Source: Pelomyxa schiedti (Eukaryota; Evosea; Pelobiontida; Pelomyxidae). Taken from it: a DNA stretch of 64,000 nt. Where the stretch lies: contig JAHLWZ010000806.1 in assembly GCA_020536535.1 (NCBI GenBank), positions 62,001 through 126,000 of the forward strand, read 5' to 3'. A program made the position numbers and the translations under genes. Below, one piece after another: positions 13,201 to 24,497 of this stretch; the stretch's first letter is position 1; the number at the start of each line of letters is the position of its first letter. The notes under the pieces were generated by a model that was given only the letters and a program-made list of their open reading frames with translations, was not told the origin of the DNA and made no database searches.

Positions 13201-13370
13201 AGCACGTGTGTAAGGCCAAAAAAAGGGGGAAAAAAAAAGACAGAGTAAAATAGACACCTGTAAACAAGGGTGTGGGCAACGACGGTGGACTCTTCAGCGG
13301 TGGCATCAGCAACAAACTTGGCCATGTGGGCGTTGAGCCATGCGAGAACTGCGGTGTCGTTCTTCTCCAT
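10209..13370 (-). CDS. GDH2: NAD-type glutamate dehydrogenase (large form)
   Basis: Oxidises glutamate to 2-oxoglutarate and ammonia. It belongs to the large eukaryotic class of about 1,000 residues (fungal GDH2, Dictyostelium, oomycetes), not the 450-residue class. The start is MEKNDTAVLAWLNAHMAK at 13370 and the stop is at 10209; spliced length is about 950 residues. Seen in order: RFRDLARGGMRTVV, the substrate-lysine segment IPEGGSKAIVFV, GPDENMHDSMIHWLA, the Rossmann motif KITGGPDGDVAGN, VVTDASGTMYDPEG, then VEGANLYIPQDAR and SSYEILAGLSL after splicing. Six or more introns of about 45-60 nt include 12413-12465 and 10868-10901. Codons are strongly biased (AAG, GAG, CTT/CTC, ATC), as expected for a highly expressed gene. 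It starts head-to-head with tryptophanyl-tRNA synthetase. Confidence 0.95.
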
Positions 13371-13746
13371 TTCGTCGATTGTTAGATAAAGATCTTTCGC
13401 TTTTGCTTGGAGGCGGTTGTTGGGTTTTTTAGAATAAAAGACTAAAGAATTTGATCGGGTGTTTTAAAACTCGCAGTACGTCTAGAACGTGCATTTTGTG
13501 GAACCGAAGTACATGTTCAACTGGACTTTTCATCTTGATAAAAAGCCGACGTCACACCAACTTTGCCTTTTTTCATCTTGACCGTGTCCGAGACTGGAAC
13601 AGTTTCCAATTACAATGTAGTATAGACAAGCTTATAGTCCCATGTGCCCATTAATAAGAATACTCAAAGATTCTTTACCAATCAGAAAACAAAACATAAT
13701 CAGTGTAAATTCGCCTCATTCTTCTGTCGTTGACTTCGTAGCCAAA
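13371..13746. promoter_or_regulatory. Shared upstream region, GDH / WARS
   Basis: 376 bp between two divergent start codons. AT-rich with no coding frame of its own; a frame open from 13642 is simply the 5' leader of the synthetase gene. No specific promoter motif could be supported. Confidence 0.35.
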
Positions 13747-15872
13747 ATGGCAGACACCACAACACCCGTAGCGACTGTCTCGTCCCCAACAGAGCATACA
13801 ACCACCCCCGCCTCTGCTCCCGCTCCCACCCCCGAGGCCCCTTCCACAGCCACTCCTTCTCCCACCCCCGCCACATCCGCCTCGTCCTCCTCCGCCTCTG
13901 CTGCCGCCACCCCCGCGGAGACCCCTGCCTCCACTGGCGGCGCCCCCGCTCAGCCGCAGCAGCAGCCCAACAAGCGCAAAGGCGCCCCAGCCGCCCCCAA
14001 GACAGGAGGGACCGGCGGCGGCGCCAAGAAAAACGCTGGGAAACCCGCAGCCAAGCCCGCGGCTTCGGCCGCTTCCGCTTCCGCTTCGGCGTCGTCTGCG
14101 GCCGCCAGCGAGCCAGTGGAGATGGACGCCCCGTCGCCCTTCTCCAATTGGAAAGTGAAGGGGGGCGTGGACTACAACAGGCTGCTGGAGCTGTTCGGGT
14201 CGTCGCCGATAACCCCCGAGCTCGTGGCGAGGGTGGAGGCGGTGACAGGCAAAAGGGCTCACCCGTGGTTGAGGCGTGGTCTGTTCTTCTCCCACAGGTT
14301 CTTATATCTCCTCACTGCTCATCCTTGCTCTCAATCTTTTTTTTTTTTTTTTTTTTTTTTGGGTAGGATAAGTGTAGTGTTTAGAAAACGCACATACTAA
14401 GGTAACCTAGGGAACTGGACATGATATTGAATCACCACGAGAAGGGACTGCCTTTTTATCTGTACACTGGCAGGGGTCCTTCATCTGGTGCTCTGCACTT
14501 TGGACACTTGATTCCCTTTTTGTTCACCAAGTAGACACTTGGGTTATTCATGGAGGGTACTGATGTTTTTTTTTAGATACCTTCAGGATGTGTTCAATGT
14601 GCCTCTTGTAATTCAGATGACTGATGACGAAAAGTTCCTCTGGAAAAATATTACCCTGGAGGCAACTTCACCCTTTCACAATAATCCCTAAACCTAATTT
14701 AATAACAGGAGGGACGACACTACATGCGAGAGAACGTCAAAGACATCATTGGTAACTAACCACAACAAATTATCAAGTTTCTAATTTCCGTTCCAGCACT
14801 TGGCTTTGACGTAACAAAAACGTTCATCTTTTCTGATTTGGAGGTAAGTTTTTCGTTTCCTTAATTGGGGATCACCAAACATTTTGCAGTATATTGGGCA
14901 CATGTATCCCCTTGTTTTGCGGATTCAAAAAATGATCACAGCCAACCAAGTTAAAGGAATTTTTGGGTGTGCCAACTTTCACCGCTGGTTTGTTTTGTTT
15001 ATTAGTTGTTAGCTTCACTGATTCAGATCACATTGGCAAGTATGGGTTCCCAGCAGTGCAGGCAGCACCGTCATTCCCCTGCTGTTTCCCACACATCTTC
15101 CCACCAGAGAAAATTCCTATCACCAAATGTCTGATCCCTTGTGCCATAGATCAGGTAAGGATACAAATTATTATCTTTAAGGATTAATAATCTTCAGGAT
15201 CCATACTTCCGAATGACCCGAGATGTCGCTCCAAGAATGGGCTTGGAGAAGCCTGCTTTAATCCATTCGAAATTCTTCCCGGCACTGCAAGGTGAAGTAC
15301 TAAGACCAATAACTTACTAGTGTTGATGTTTATAACAGGGTTCTCAACGAAAATGAGTGCTTCTGATCCCAACTCCGCTATATACCTTACTGACACACCC
15401 AAGCAAATTCGTAACAAGGTCAGTCAACTCTCAAATTATTCTATCCACGCTCAAGATGACCTATCAAACAGATAAATAAATACGCATTCTCCGGCGGTAA
15501 AGACACAAAGGAGGAGCAAATGAAATATGGAGCTAATCTCCTCGTTGATGTTCCCTATGCATACCTCACCTTCTTCCTTGACGATGATGCTGAATTGCAG
15601 AGAATTCACGACGTACCTTTCTTTTCCCATCAGTTCCACTCTTTTATGTCTTTCTAACTCCACAAAAAGGACTATCAATCAGGGCGAATGTTAACAGGTG
15701 AGGTAAAGAAAATCCTAGCTGACAAATTAATAGCTCTTGTTGAAGAGGTAGAGCTTCCATTTAAGTTCCTTTAGGACTCTTGCTTATTCATTTACAGCAC
15801 CAACGACGTCGTGCCCTTGTCACTGAAGAAGTTGTAGACTCATTCATGAAAGTTTTCCCACACACCCCATAA
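13747..15872 (+). CDS. WARS1: Cytosolic tryptophanyl-tRNA synthetase
   Basis: Class I synthetase that charges tRNA-Trp. ATG at 13747 (MADTTTP) and TAA at 15870-15872. The first exon begins with about 120 residues of A/P/S/T-rich low complexity, replacing the WHEP domain of animal enzymes, followed by [18 protein letters not shown] and [13 protein letters not shown]. Later exons give [20 protein letters not shown] with the HxGH signature, [59 protein letters not shown] with the KMSAS loop, and [15 protein letters not shown]. These match the human enzyme almost exon by exon. About ten short introns; one begins with a 20-nt T run (about 14340). Confidence 0.97.
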
Positions 15873-16074
15873 GAGGAAAAATGCAAATAGGAAAAATTTA
15901 AAGAAAATTTCTATTTGCACAATATTCACATGCTTTGTGTTGGTATAGAAACGGACTGTAGTGATGGGCTTATATCATATGTAGGTGGGCAGATAGATGT
16001 GAAACAGTTGTAAAAGAGACCCTTGGCCCAGGGATTTCCCCTGGACTTGTACAAGCCACGCATCTAAGAGTTTG

Positions 16075-17146
16075 TTAGTGGTTGGTATTGGGTTGGAAAA
16101 CACTAAAGACCTCCTCGTGTGATGTTTGGGCTGTAGCCATAAGATAGAAATGGAAGCACATAAACGGGCCCACCAAGCAGAGGAGCACCGCCGCTGGAAA
16201 AATGAATAGACAACTATGGATAGTCAAATATTGTAAAACAATAAGTAGGAACAACCAGAAAGGGCATTGGGAAAACACAGTTCTAATAGGGGTTGTTGCT
16301 GCATTTGTCCAAACATGTACAATTTGCCAGCCACATACAGCGATTGTATAAGAGGGCATGAATGTAGAGGCAGTCAGAAGTAGAACAAAGTAGTTGTAAT
16401 TTCTGGGAAAAACATGAATCAAGGGACAAAGATCGTGAGAGATACCTTTGCCCAATGCAATTATTTACCCAGACACCGATGATGGCAGTTAAAGAAAAAA
16501 AAAAGGATAAGTCCAAAATGAAAAGCACTAAAAGCATAAATGGATACAATGGTGATCATGCTTTCTGACACATCGCCTGCCAAAACGATAAGAAGGAGGG
16601 AAAAAAAAAAGATGAGGGATACTGGCAGTCGTGGCAGTGAAAGGCCCTTGGGGGACGATAGTGGTGACAATAAGCTTGATTGGGAGTCATAGAAGGTATG
16701 TATAGTAGATAGAGATACCACAGTAAGATATGTCAACAGAAACACCATTCACTTTCACTTGGTATTTGGGAGGATTTTCCATTTCTTCAATGTGAAGTTA
16801 ACATACCTGTGTTAAAAACATTTACCAAACGCAACCTTTACTGGGCTCCTTTTTGTCAACTTGTTTAATGTAACCAGGGTCACAAAATCGGCACAGCAGT
16901 AGCGAAATCAAAGACACAATGGCCCCAGTTACGAATATTGTGTCAATAATGAAACGGGGCACCAACAAGTCCAGACATGGCGACCTTTAACCCGTCAGGC
17001 ACCATAAGACCGCAGTGAAGAACAAACACGAATACGAGAAACAGAATCGAAGGGCAGGTGACAGCGGATAAAGCCAAGTAAAACAACCCCGCCTCGAGTT
17101 CGTAAAACGGAAGAGCGACACAGTCCCACACCACGCACATCTCCAC
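16075..17146 (-). CDS. DHHC palmitoyltransferase
   Basis: Integral membrane S-acyltransferase. The start is MEMCVVWDCVALPF at 17146 and the stop at 16075. Two N-terminal membrane segments are followed by CDPGYIK. Splicing four short introns yields the whole cysteine-rich domain: YCAYCHHYRPPRAFHC, then HDCQRCVRKHDHHC, then VWVNNCIGQR-NYNYF. Two more hydrophobic helices and a TTxE-like site (QTSHEE) follow. The active cysteine of DHHC is formed by joining exons across a non-AG acceptor (see separate entry). Several introns here start GTATCY. The paralogue and substrates cannot be told. It is transcribed divergently from the REXO1-like gene. Confidence 0.88.
16477..16547 (-). other. U12-like intron with apparent GT-CG ends
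   Basis: The reading frame of the DHHC enzyme can only give HHC-VWVNNCIG if 71 nt are removed between CAC CAT T and GT GTC TGG. That segment starts GTATCC, has TTCTTTAAC 12 nt before its end, and finishes in CG. The only AG inside the segment is 20 nt after the donor, and using it would destroy the catalytic cysteine. Donor, branch sequence and branch-to-acceptor distance all resemble minor-spliceosome introns. A sequencing error (AG read as CG) is the main alternative. Confidence 0.55.
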
Positions 17147-17452
17147 AAACCCTCCCGCTCCACAAAAGTCTTCTGTCTTCGTATTAATTACTCAATTGGA
17201 AGAAAACCGAGAAATACCACGCGATCGATCTGTCACATTTTACACCCTTGCAGGGAACTTCTGACTCCAGGTCGTGATTCTTGCTTTCTTTCTTTTGCGT
17301 TCGGCATTTCTACAGACTGGGGGCTCAGGCTCCACGAGTCCCCAATTCCAACGATCAAAAATCTCGTTTCACGACCGAAGTGGTGAAGGGGCAGAAGTAC
17401 CAAGGAGCTCTCCCCTGGAGGCACTAGATTTTTTTCTTCTTTAGCAGCAGGG
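17147..17452. promoter_or_regulatory. Shared upstream region, DHHC / REXO1-like
   Basis: 306 bp between divergent start codons. It contains a GCGATCGATC patch at about 17221 and a pyrimidine-rich stretch before the plus-strand start. No supported regulatory motif. Confidence 0.3.
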
Positions 17453-20400
17453 ATGTTTGCCTCTGATGCATTCAAGCACGTGAGGTGCCCGGACGACAGC
17501 GCGTGCCCCCGCGGCCGCTGCTGCCACTTCTTCCACCCCCCGGTGCTCCCTCCCCCGTCGGCACTCCCTCCTCCCCCCCTTCCCCCCGCTACAGCCACCC
17601 CCGCCTCCTTCGCCTACCCCACACAGCCCCCAGGCCCACCAATCACGAGCACCACCACCAGCACCAGCACCAGCACCACCGCCGCCACCACGAGCACTGC
17701 CTCTGGTGCCTCTGGTGGCTCTGGCTCTGCTCCCACCGCACCCGCGCCCTCCTTGCCGTCGCCGAGACTGGCGCCGGCGCCCACCGGGGCGGTGCCGCTG
17801 CCGCTGCCGCTGGCCCCCCGCGCCCCCTCCCCCTACACGTCGCTGCCCCCGCGGCTTGCGCCCTCCCCGCCCCTGCCGCAGCCGGGCGCCCCGTCCGACC
17901 CCCCTCAGGCTGCGCCCCCTATGGTCCCCATGCCGCCGGCTTCCCAGCAACAACAACAACAACAGCAACAGCAGCATCAGCAGCATCAGCAGCAATATCA
18001 GTATCAGTACCAACAGGGGCAGCAACAACCGGTGCATGCTGCTGTTACTACACCGCCTCCTTGTGTGCAATACATTAATCAGCAGCAGAATACTCAGAGT
18101 GCCTCGGCTATTCCAGGTGGTTATTGTTCTACCAGTAATGTGGTCAATCACGCTGCTGCCCCAGCTTCCCCCACTCTCATGCCTTCTGCTCCTGCCGCTT
18201 CTGCTGCGGTTGTTGCATCACCCCCGTTTTCTCCGTCTCTTTCTACTACTCCTCCTCAACACACAGGCATCATTCAGCAGCAACAGCAGCAATATCAGAG
18301 GCAACAACAAATAGTACATACACCTGGATCCTCACAGCTTCCTCAACGCCTCTCTGTTCAGTCTCATCCGCAGCAACAACCTGGCTTGGGTCCTGTTGCA
18401 CTCTCTGCAAAGCCTAATGTGGGTGCCATTCCAAACAGGCAACCTCAGTCTGCATCGCTGCGGCCGCTTCAGGCTCATCAGAATCAGCCAATTCCTGGTA
18501 AGGTTGTACCCCTACCGCCACAGTTGCAGCAACCGTCTACTACGCAAACGCAAGCTATGATGCAACCACAGCCAGTGCAAGTGCAGGCAATGCCAATGCA
18601 ATTGCCAAAACCTATACTCCATCCCCAGAATAGGAAAGTTGTACCTCAGCTCCCGCCAAAGACAGTACAACCTGTAAATCAGTTACAACAAGCGGTTCCC
18701 CGCACTGTGAGCCCAACGCCAAACCAGCAGATGCACCTATCACCTTCACCCCCACTTCGTCAGTCTCCTTCTCCAGCAGTTTTGCCTCCAAGTATCGCTT
18801 TGGCTCCTCAAAATTCTGTTGACACTCCGCTATCTCCCACACAACAAATTCCGACTACTACTGCACGGAAGAGACCAGCAACAACAGCTCCTCAACAGAA
18901 GCAGCCTACGGAACCCAAACAATCAAAGATAGCAACACAATTACCCAACTACCAAACAAACACAGTCCCACTTCCCAATGTTCATCAACTGACAGCTCCA
19001 CAAGGTATTCTAAAACAATCTGCGGCACCAATTCTGAAAGTTGGTGCACAACACCCACCCACTCCTCAACAACCGCAGACACCAAAATTACAACAACTTC
19101 CAGCAGTTCCCCTAAAAAAGGGAGTGCAAACAGTATTACCCAAACCCCAACCAAAGAAAGTGGCTCAATCGCCCAATTCTCCACAGCATGCTCCAGGTCA
19201 AGTCAAACCAGCTCAACTAACGCAGCCCCACCAGCAAATGCAACATACTACTGCACAACAGCAAGTAAAACCACAAACTCTTCAACAGAAACCACCACTA
19301 AAACCACAGCTACCCCAGCAGCAGGTGCAATCCCGGCAACAAATTCTGCAACGGCAACAAGCTCAACTGCCACCATCACAACAAATGCAGCAGCAACAAA
19401 TTCAGCAACAAATACAACAACAAATTCAACAGCAGCAAATACAACAGCAAATGCAGGCACAAATGCAACAACAGCAAATCCAGCAACCAACACAACATTC
19501 TCAATTCCAACAACACCACTTGCAGCAGCAAGCACCGCAAAATAAGTTACACTCAGCACAAACCATTCATCAAGACCAACCAACACACCAACCTACACAA
19601 TTATCAACATTCCAGTTGCAGCACCTCCAGCAAGTTTTGCAACCACTTGACAATTCCAGTCAGCACATGGATTCCACTGCCATGCAACCAATTTCTCATC
19701 CAACTACTGCCGCACCCCAAAGGCCTATGGTTCAGCCCAAGGCTTCACCCCAAAATACTGCTGTATTACTCAAATCAGCACTCAGGAAAAGGTATCTCCC
19801 TCATTCTCTTCACAACTGATCTCACACAAAAAAACCTAGCAGTCCTCCCCCGACTCTTCCCATCAATACACAAGGTGCCATGCCGGACACAGTAACTCTC
19901 ACCGCAACACAGCCGCAATCACCTCCACAACAACCACAGCAACAACCCACAGGGCTTGTATTCCACCGTGCACGGTTGCCCACCAACACAACAGCACCAC
20001 AACAAGCAAATAACATCAGTCCAGGAACAGTGGTTCCACAGATGAATTCCGGCATCGGCAGCCGGCAGTCACACTTGGTATTCACACCTCCCCCTGCATC
20101 ACCTCCGTCATCTGCAACTGCACCAGGAAGTGACTTCCCATTTGTAGAAATCGTTATGAATCCGCATGTTCCGAGAAGCACTAGGCAGGGGTGCGTGACT
20201 CTATGTTGATGTTTTGTTTACTCACTCTGCTTTTCCAGTGTGGCTGAGAAGTTTTTTAACCTGTACTGTGCTGCTGGATTGAATAGAACAGAGGCTACTA
20301 GATATGCTCAATCTGTGGTTAGCCCCTTTTTTTCTTCGTTTATGGCCCCTTGTGTATTTATGTGTAATAGGAGTCCCAAATCTACAACCAATGCTCCAAC

Positions 20401-20750
20401 AAAGCCGGTTACATGCACCTTGCAAGCCAAACTACACAAAAACTACCCTTTACTTAAGTAAACGCTTTCAAATTTACCCAAAAAAGAACGGAAAAAGATT
20501 TGGCGTCACCCATAAGTAGGTGTCGAAAGTGTGTTGATAACGGAGAACATGGAAGGAAAAACGCGAGCTACAGAAGTGACAAGTAAAACTGTGCCCGGCC
20601 TAGGGGGACTCCCATCACTCTCTAGAGCGGTAAGTACCCTCTGGACCGGCTTGGTTACTTTAACTGGATTTAAGCCCTTCTTTTTATCAGCCACTGGGAA
20701 CGAGACAACGGTACGGTTTGTATTGCGCAGTATTTCAAACCCTTGCTTGA
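17453..20750 (+). CDS. REXO1-like protein without exonuclease domain
   Basis: The N-terminus MFASDAFKHVRCPDD followed by CPRGRCCHFFHPP resembles the CCCH-like finger that opens animal REXO1. Then come about 700 residues of P/Q/A/T low complexity with long glutamine runs (17945-18015, 19375-19500). After an intron of GTATCT type (from about 19792) the frame continues through FVEIVMNPHVPRSTRQG. Further exons give VAEKFFNLYCAAGLNRTEA and YNQCSNKAGYMHLA, matching the helical block that precedes the nuclease in REXO1. The last exon reads PLGTRQRYGLYCAVFQTLA and stops at 20748-20750. No DEDDh exonuclease motif is seen before the convergent neighbour, so the nuclease is missing. Role unknown; REXO1 binds Elongin A. 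The last exon join is uncertain. Confidence 0.65.
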
Positions 20751-20854
20751 TCTAAGTGTGGAAGAGAAGCTTTTTTTTTTTTTTTTTTTTTTATTTGTGT
20801 AGGCTACTCAAAGTCACATACAACACTTCGTTTCAAGGTATTTTTTCCTGATAC

Positions 20855-23800
20855 TCATGAGTAAATAAGCCTGCCCTTGGTTGGTCCCTTCTCATAGTGT
20901 AATTTTGCCAAACTGGTAATGCCCAATCCAGCAACAAGGTATAGTGCACTTCCAAATCCAAAGGCCACCCAGCAGCCGACTTTGTAGTGCGGAACCACAT
21001 CGAAGCAAGTGTTATCCCCATTCAGCAAATCACCAAAGTACAATTCAAGGAGAGAGTTAAAGGAAGAACAGGGATCGGCAACAATGGCTTGCACTTGCGG
21101 TTTTAGCTCCCATAGTGAGGCAAGGAGAGTAAACAAGAAAACCTGAGGGATTGTAAGACCACAGTGGAATGTGAGGAGGTGAGGCTGTTACCACTGTAGC
21201 GGATGAATAGAAGGTAATCTCAGTGATAAAAGTGAAAATATCAAGTGCAACATACTTCAGGGGGACAACCCACAGAATGCCCATGAGAACTGCTGCTATA
21301 AATGGGAGGCAAACAACAAATATCCATAAGGCCCATTGAAGTAGTCTTACAGAGAATTTGTAGTCCTCAGCGCCTGACATCCCGGAATACAGTGAGTCCA
21401 CAAAACCAGCAACCGAAAAATGAGCTGTAAGGTTTGCTTCACTTACACCTGATTTTGTACTCAGCCACGCGGCAGCTCCTGTCACTTCAAGAGAAAAGAG
21501 CTCTGAAAATAGGCCATAGGCTAGAAGTAATGTGCCAACTACAAGGGAAAACGACATGCCAGCGGAAAGTGCTACACGGAGCCTGCTTGATAGTGATATT
21601 TGTTGGCACATAAGCACAGGTGGCATCACTTTGCCGTTCACACCGAGACTATTGCTCGGCTTTCTCTTTGCAAGAACATGCTGGTGGCCTTGAAGCGCAA
21701 AAAGAGTGAGGATTATTGTTGCTACGCAGCCAAGAATATATGTTGGATGGCCATACAACGGAGCCATGCTGATATCAAAGGCAACAGGCGAGGTTATGGT
21801 AAAAGTAGAAGGGTCATACACAGGCGTTGTAAAGTGGTATCGCATTACAACAAACATTAAAGCTTCGATATATGTGTCCATGAAACACCAAGTGGAAGAA
21901 AATGCTGAATAGAATGGTTAAAAATTTCCGAACAACAGGGAAACTGGCATACCAAGGAAGTATAGGAGGTACCCCCGGCGATTTTCCGATAGTATTTTTG
22001 TAGGAAGCATCCACGCAGCAATATCTAACAAAAGTACAAGGTAGTTCCAAAAATGAGAGCATAAAATGATGAGCATGGACACAGCCCAGCCACCATCAAT
22101 CCACATACTCTGAGGGATATGAGTGGAGATGTCGCATGAGTTGGGAAAAGGGCACATTTTCGTCATTATACATTGGTGGAAAATGGACCCAGCGCCCAGT
22201 TCCTGTGATCACAGAAATGTGAACTGCGGCATCATGGGCAACAGTGAATATCAAATAAAATGTGACGTTGAGGCAAATCAAAAGGGGAAATACAACTCTC
22301 CACCAGAGTGGAATATGAGTACAGAAAAACAAACAAGGTTGCCTGTTCTCACCGTAGTCTGGCAGGTTGGGAGATGAAGGATGTTTGGCTGCTGATAGTG
22401 ATGAAGTTTGCGATTGACTTGAATGCTCTGACTGAATATGCAGATGCTCCGACTTGCGTTTGTTTACACAGTAGACTGTAATAACTCCAATACCAAAGAT
22501 TGCGTATAGAATCAGTGAAACGGCTGTGCACCATGCTATTTCAGGGATATCTACCACTTCACACTCGGGTGTTTCATCAGGAATGTACTCACATGAAGAA
22601 TTTAGGCCGAGTGCTGAAAGTATGTTGTTTGCCGCCTCCACAAGGGGCAAGGCGGATATACCGTGAATAAGGGAAGGCAAACTGTAACTAATTGCAGATG
22701 AAAACGCTGAAGCAATACAATTTGCAGCCTTCTGTAAATCTTCTTCCAGGGCTCCGTGAGATCCTGCACCAACACCAGCACGCAGTGAGGATAGAGTGAC
22801 ATTGATGGAAGATAATGCCGTGCTTGCCCATTCAACCAAGGATATGATACAACCAGTATTCAGGCATTGAGCATTTGTAAAATTATACGCGGTAGTTGTG
22901 TGCATATCTAATTGCAGAATGGATATAATTTGGGTGCCACTAGCTTCAAATCCAGCAACCCACTCCAGATACAACCACAGGGGGTCATATATCACCCCTA
23001 GCCCCTGAGCAGGGGTAGTGAAATTAGTGCTTATAGTGATGTTAGCACTAAGTAAGGAAGACCCGATTGAAGATAAAAGTGAATACACGTCACTTGGAAG
23101 AAAGACATCAAGCTGGCTCCAGTTGTCAAGTCCAGAGATTGTCACCGATTCCAGCCCAACTGATATTGTACCAAGGTTTGGTATTTCTAACATGGCAATT
23201 TCGGTGGTGTTTGTAAGGTCGATGTTGATAACTCCTTTTGACAACATGAGTGGTTTTCAAAGTCAGACTTACACACCTGACCCTCCTGTAACAGCAGAGA
23301 AACCATTATTAAGCCCAACTGGACCAATGAAGTCAGTTCCAAAGTAGGCCACAGCATTTACAAGAGCTACAGTTGAGACATCATCCGAACCAGCCAGCAC
23401 AGGTGGAACTGAGATAATGGGATCAACGACGTTGGCGTACTGTGAAATAAGAGCATCAGCAGCCAACAACACTTGGGTTATGTTGTCATTCACAAGTTGG
23501 GTTATGACGGAGCATAATACAGAGTCCAGTGCACTTGCTATGGCAACAGTAGTTTCATTTTCCATGCCATTAAGATCATCAACAAGAGTGGAGTTTCCAT
23601 AGAAAATCAAATGAGGGACCATGAAATTTGCACCACAAGCTGTTGTGTTGGCACTCACTGGAAGATAGACATTGTCATAATAAGACATCAGCAAAGATAT
23701 TTCGAAATTGAAGGACGAATTGGAGACTTCAAGGAGCAATGTCCCATTAGCAGTAGAATGCAGTATCCTGCTGTGAGCCGAAAAAGCTGAGGTGCAGTTT

Positions 23801-24210
23801 GTTCCAAAGCCAGACACAGATATGGACGCCGAGAACGAATCCGTCCCCACAGAACTCTACAATCACATTTAAAACAAAGGAATAACAAAAAAAAAAAAAA
23901 AAAAACCACAAAAAAAAAAAAAAAAAAAGAAAACCCCCAACCCCCGAGAGCAAAAATGTACCTCGGACAAAACGGGGTCGGGCAGCACCACGCCCGCGCA
24001 CATCAAGTCAGACAGAGTTATGGTTACGCCGCCGGTCACAGAGAACGACGCGTACTGCCCAGGCATCATCCCAATCTCCACCTTGCCAAGCCACTCCCGC
24101 GCTGTAACCACGCCCAGGGCACCCCACCCGTGTTCCCCATTGTGGGACGGCATACCACCAACTGCCCCTACCACCACCGCCGCCAGCAACAACAACACAA
24201 TGGGCCTCAT
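20855..24210 (-). CDS. Large multipass membrane protein, TULIP/PqiA-like
   Basis: ATG at 24210 opens a signal peptide (MRPIVLLLLAAVVVGAVGG). A lumenal region of about 600 residues with many N-glycosylation sequons follows; two similar halves (about 23850-23270 and 23247-22600) alternate beta-like segments with helices such as SVLCSVITQLVNDNITQVL, reminiscent of BPI/LBP lipid-binding (TULIP) folds. After a membrane span at about 22530 comes a cytosolic S/H-rich loop, then at least seven hydrophobic helices to the stop at 20855 (TKGRLIYS). The helix VPLKYVALDIFTFITEITFY resembles PqiA-type membrane domains. One intron (about 23860-23955) contains two A/T runs of about 20 nt. A lipid-binding or lipid-transfer role is a guess; the membrane topology is solid. 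Confidence 0.6.
23886..23935. repeat. Double homopolymer run in an intron
   Basis: Two runs of about 20 A (plus strand) separated by CCAC sit inside an intron of the minus-strand membrane protein gene, so they are poly-T in the transcript and may serve as an extreme polypyrimidine tract. Similar long T runs occur at 14337-14360, 20770-20792, 53868-53886 and 58200-58219. Confidence 0.7.
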
Positions 24211-24497
24211 CTCCCACCCCTCAGTATTGTAACAACAAACCTGCAAGTGCAAATGTCCTTTTGTGTTCGTCTGCCCGTTTGTGTGGGGGTAGATGGAAAA
24301 TGATTTCGGTTAGGTGAACTTCTGCGTTTGACAGCTCAGTACAGTAGCACCGTGCCCCCGGTTGCACCGTGCCCCCAAAGGAACAATTGCTTTGATTGAT
24401 CTATAGCTCCCAACAGTGAATGAGAGCCAGACTGAGAACCTCTGAGATCCCGGTACAGTCGGGGTAACCCACAAAGGAAGGGGAGAAAAAAAAAAAG

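Noticed and set aside
16943-17000. Frameshift near the second helix of the DHHC enzyme
   Set aside because: A GTTTCT..TTAAAG intron of about 60 nt restores the frame.
17441-18151. Minus-strand frame rich in R, G and L opposite the REXO1-like gene
   Set aside because: Reverse reading of CAG/CCN repeats in the Q/P-rich exon.
24343-24378. GCACCGTGCCCCC direct repeat
   Set aside because: Only two short copies; no array and no sign of CRISPR or an RNA gene.
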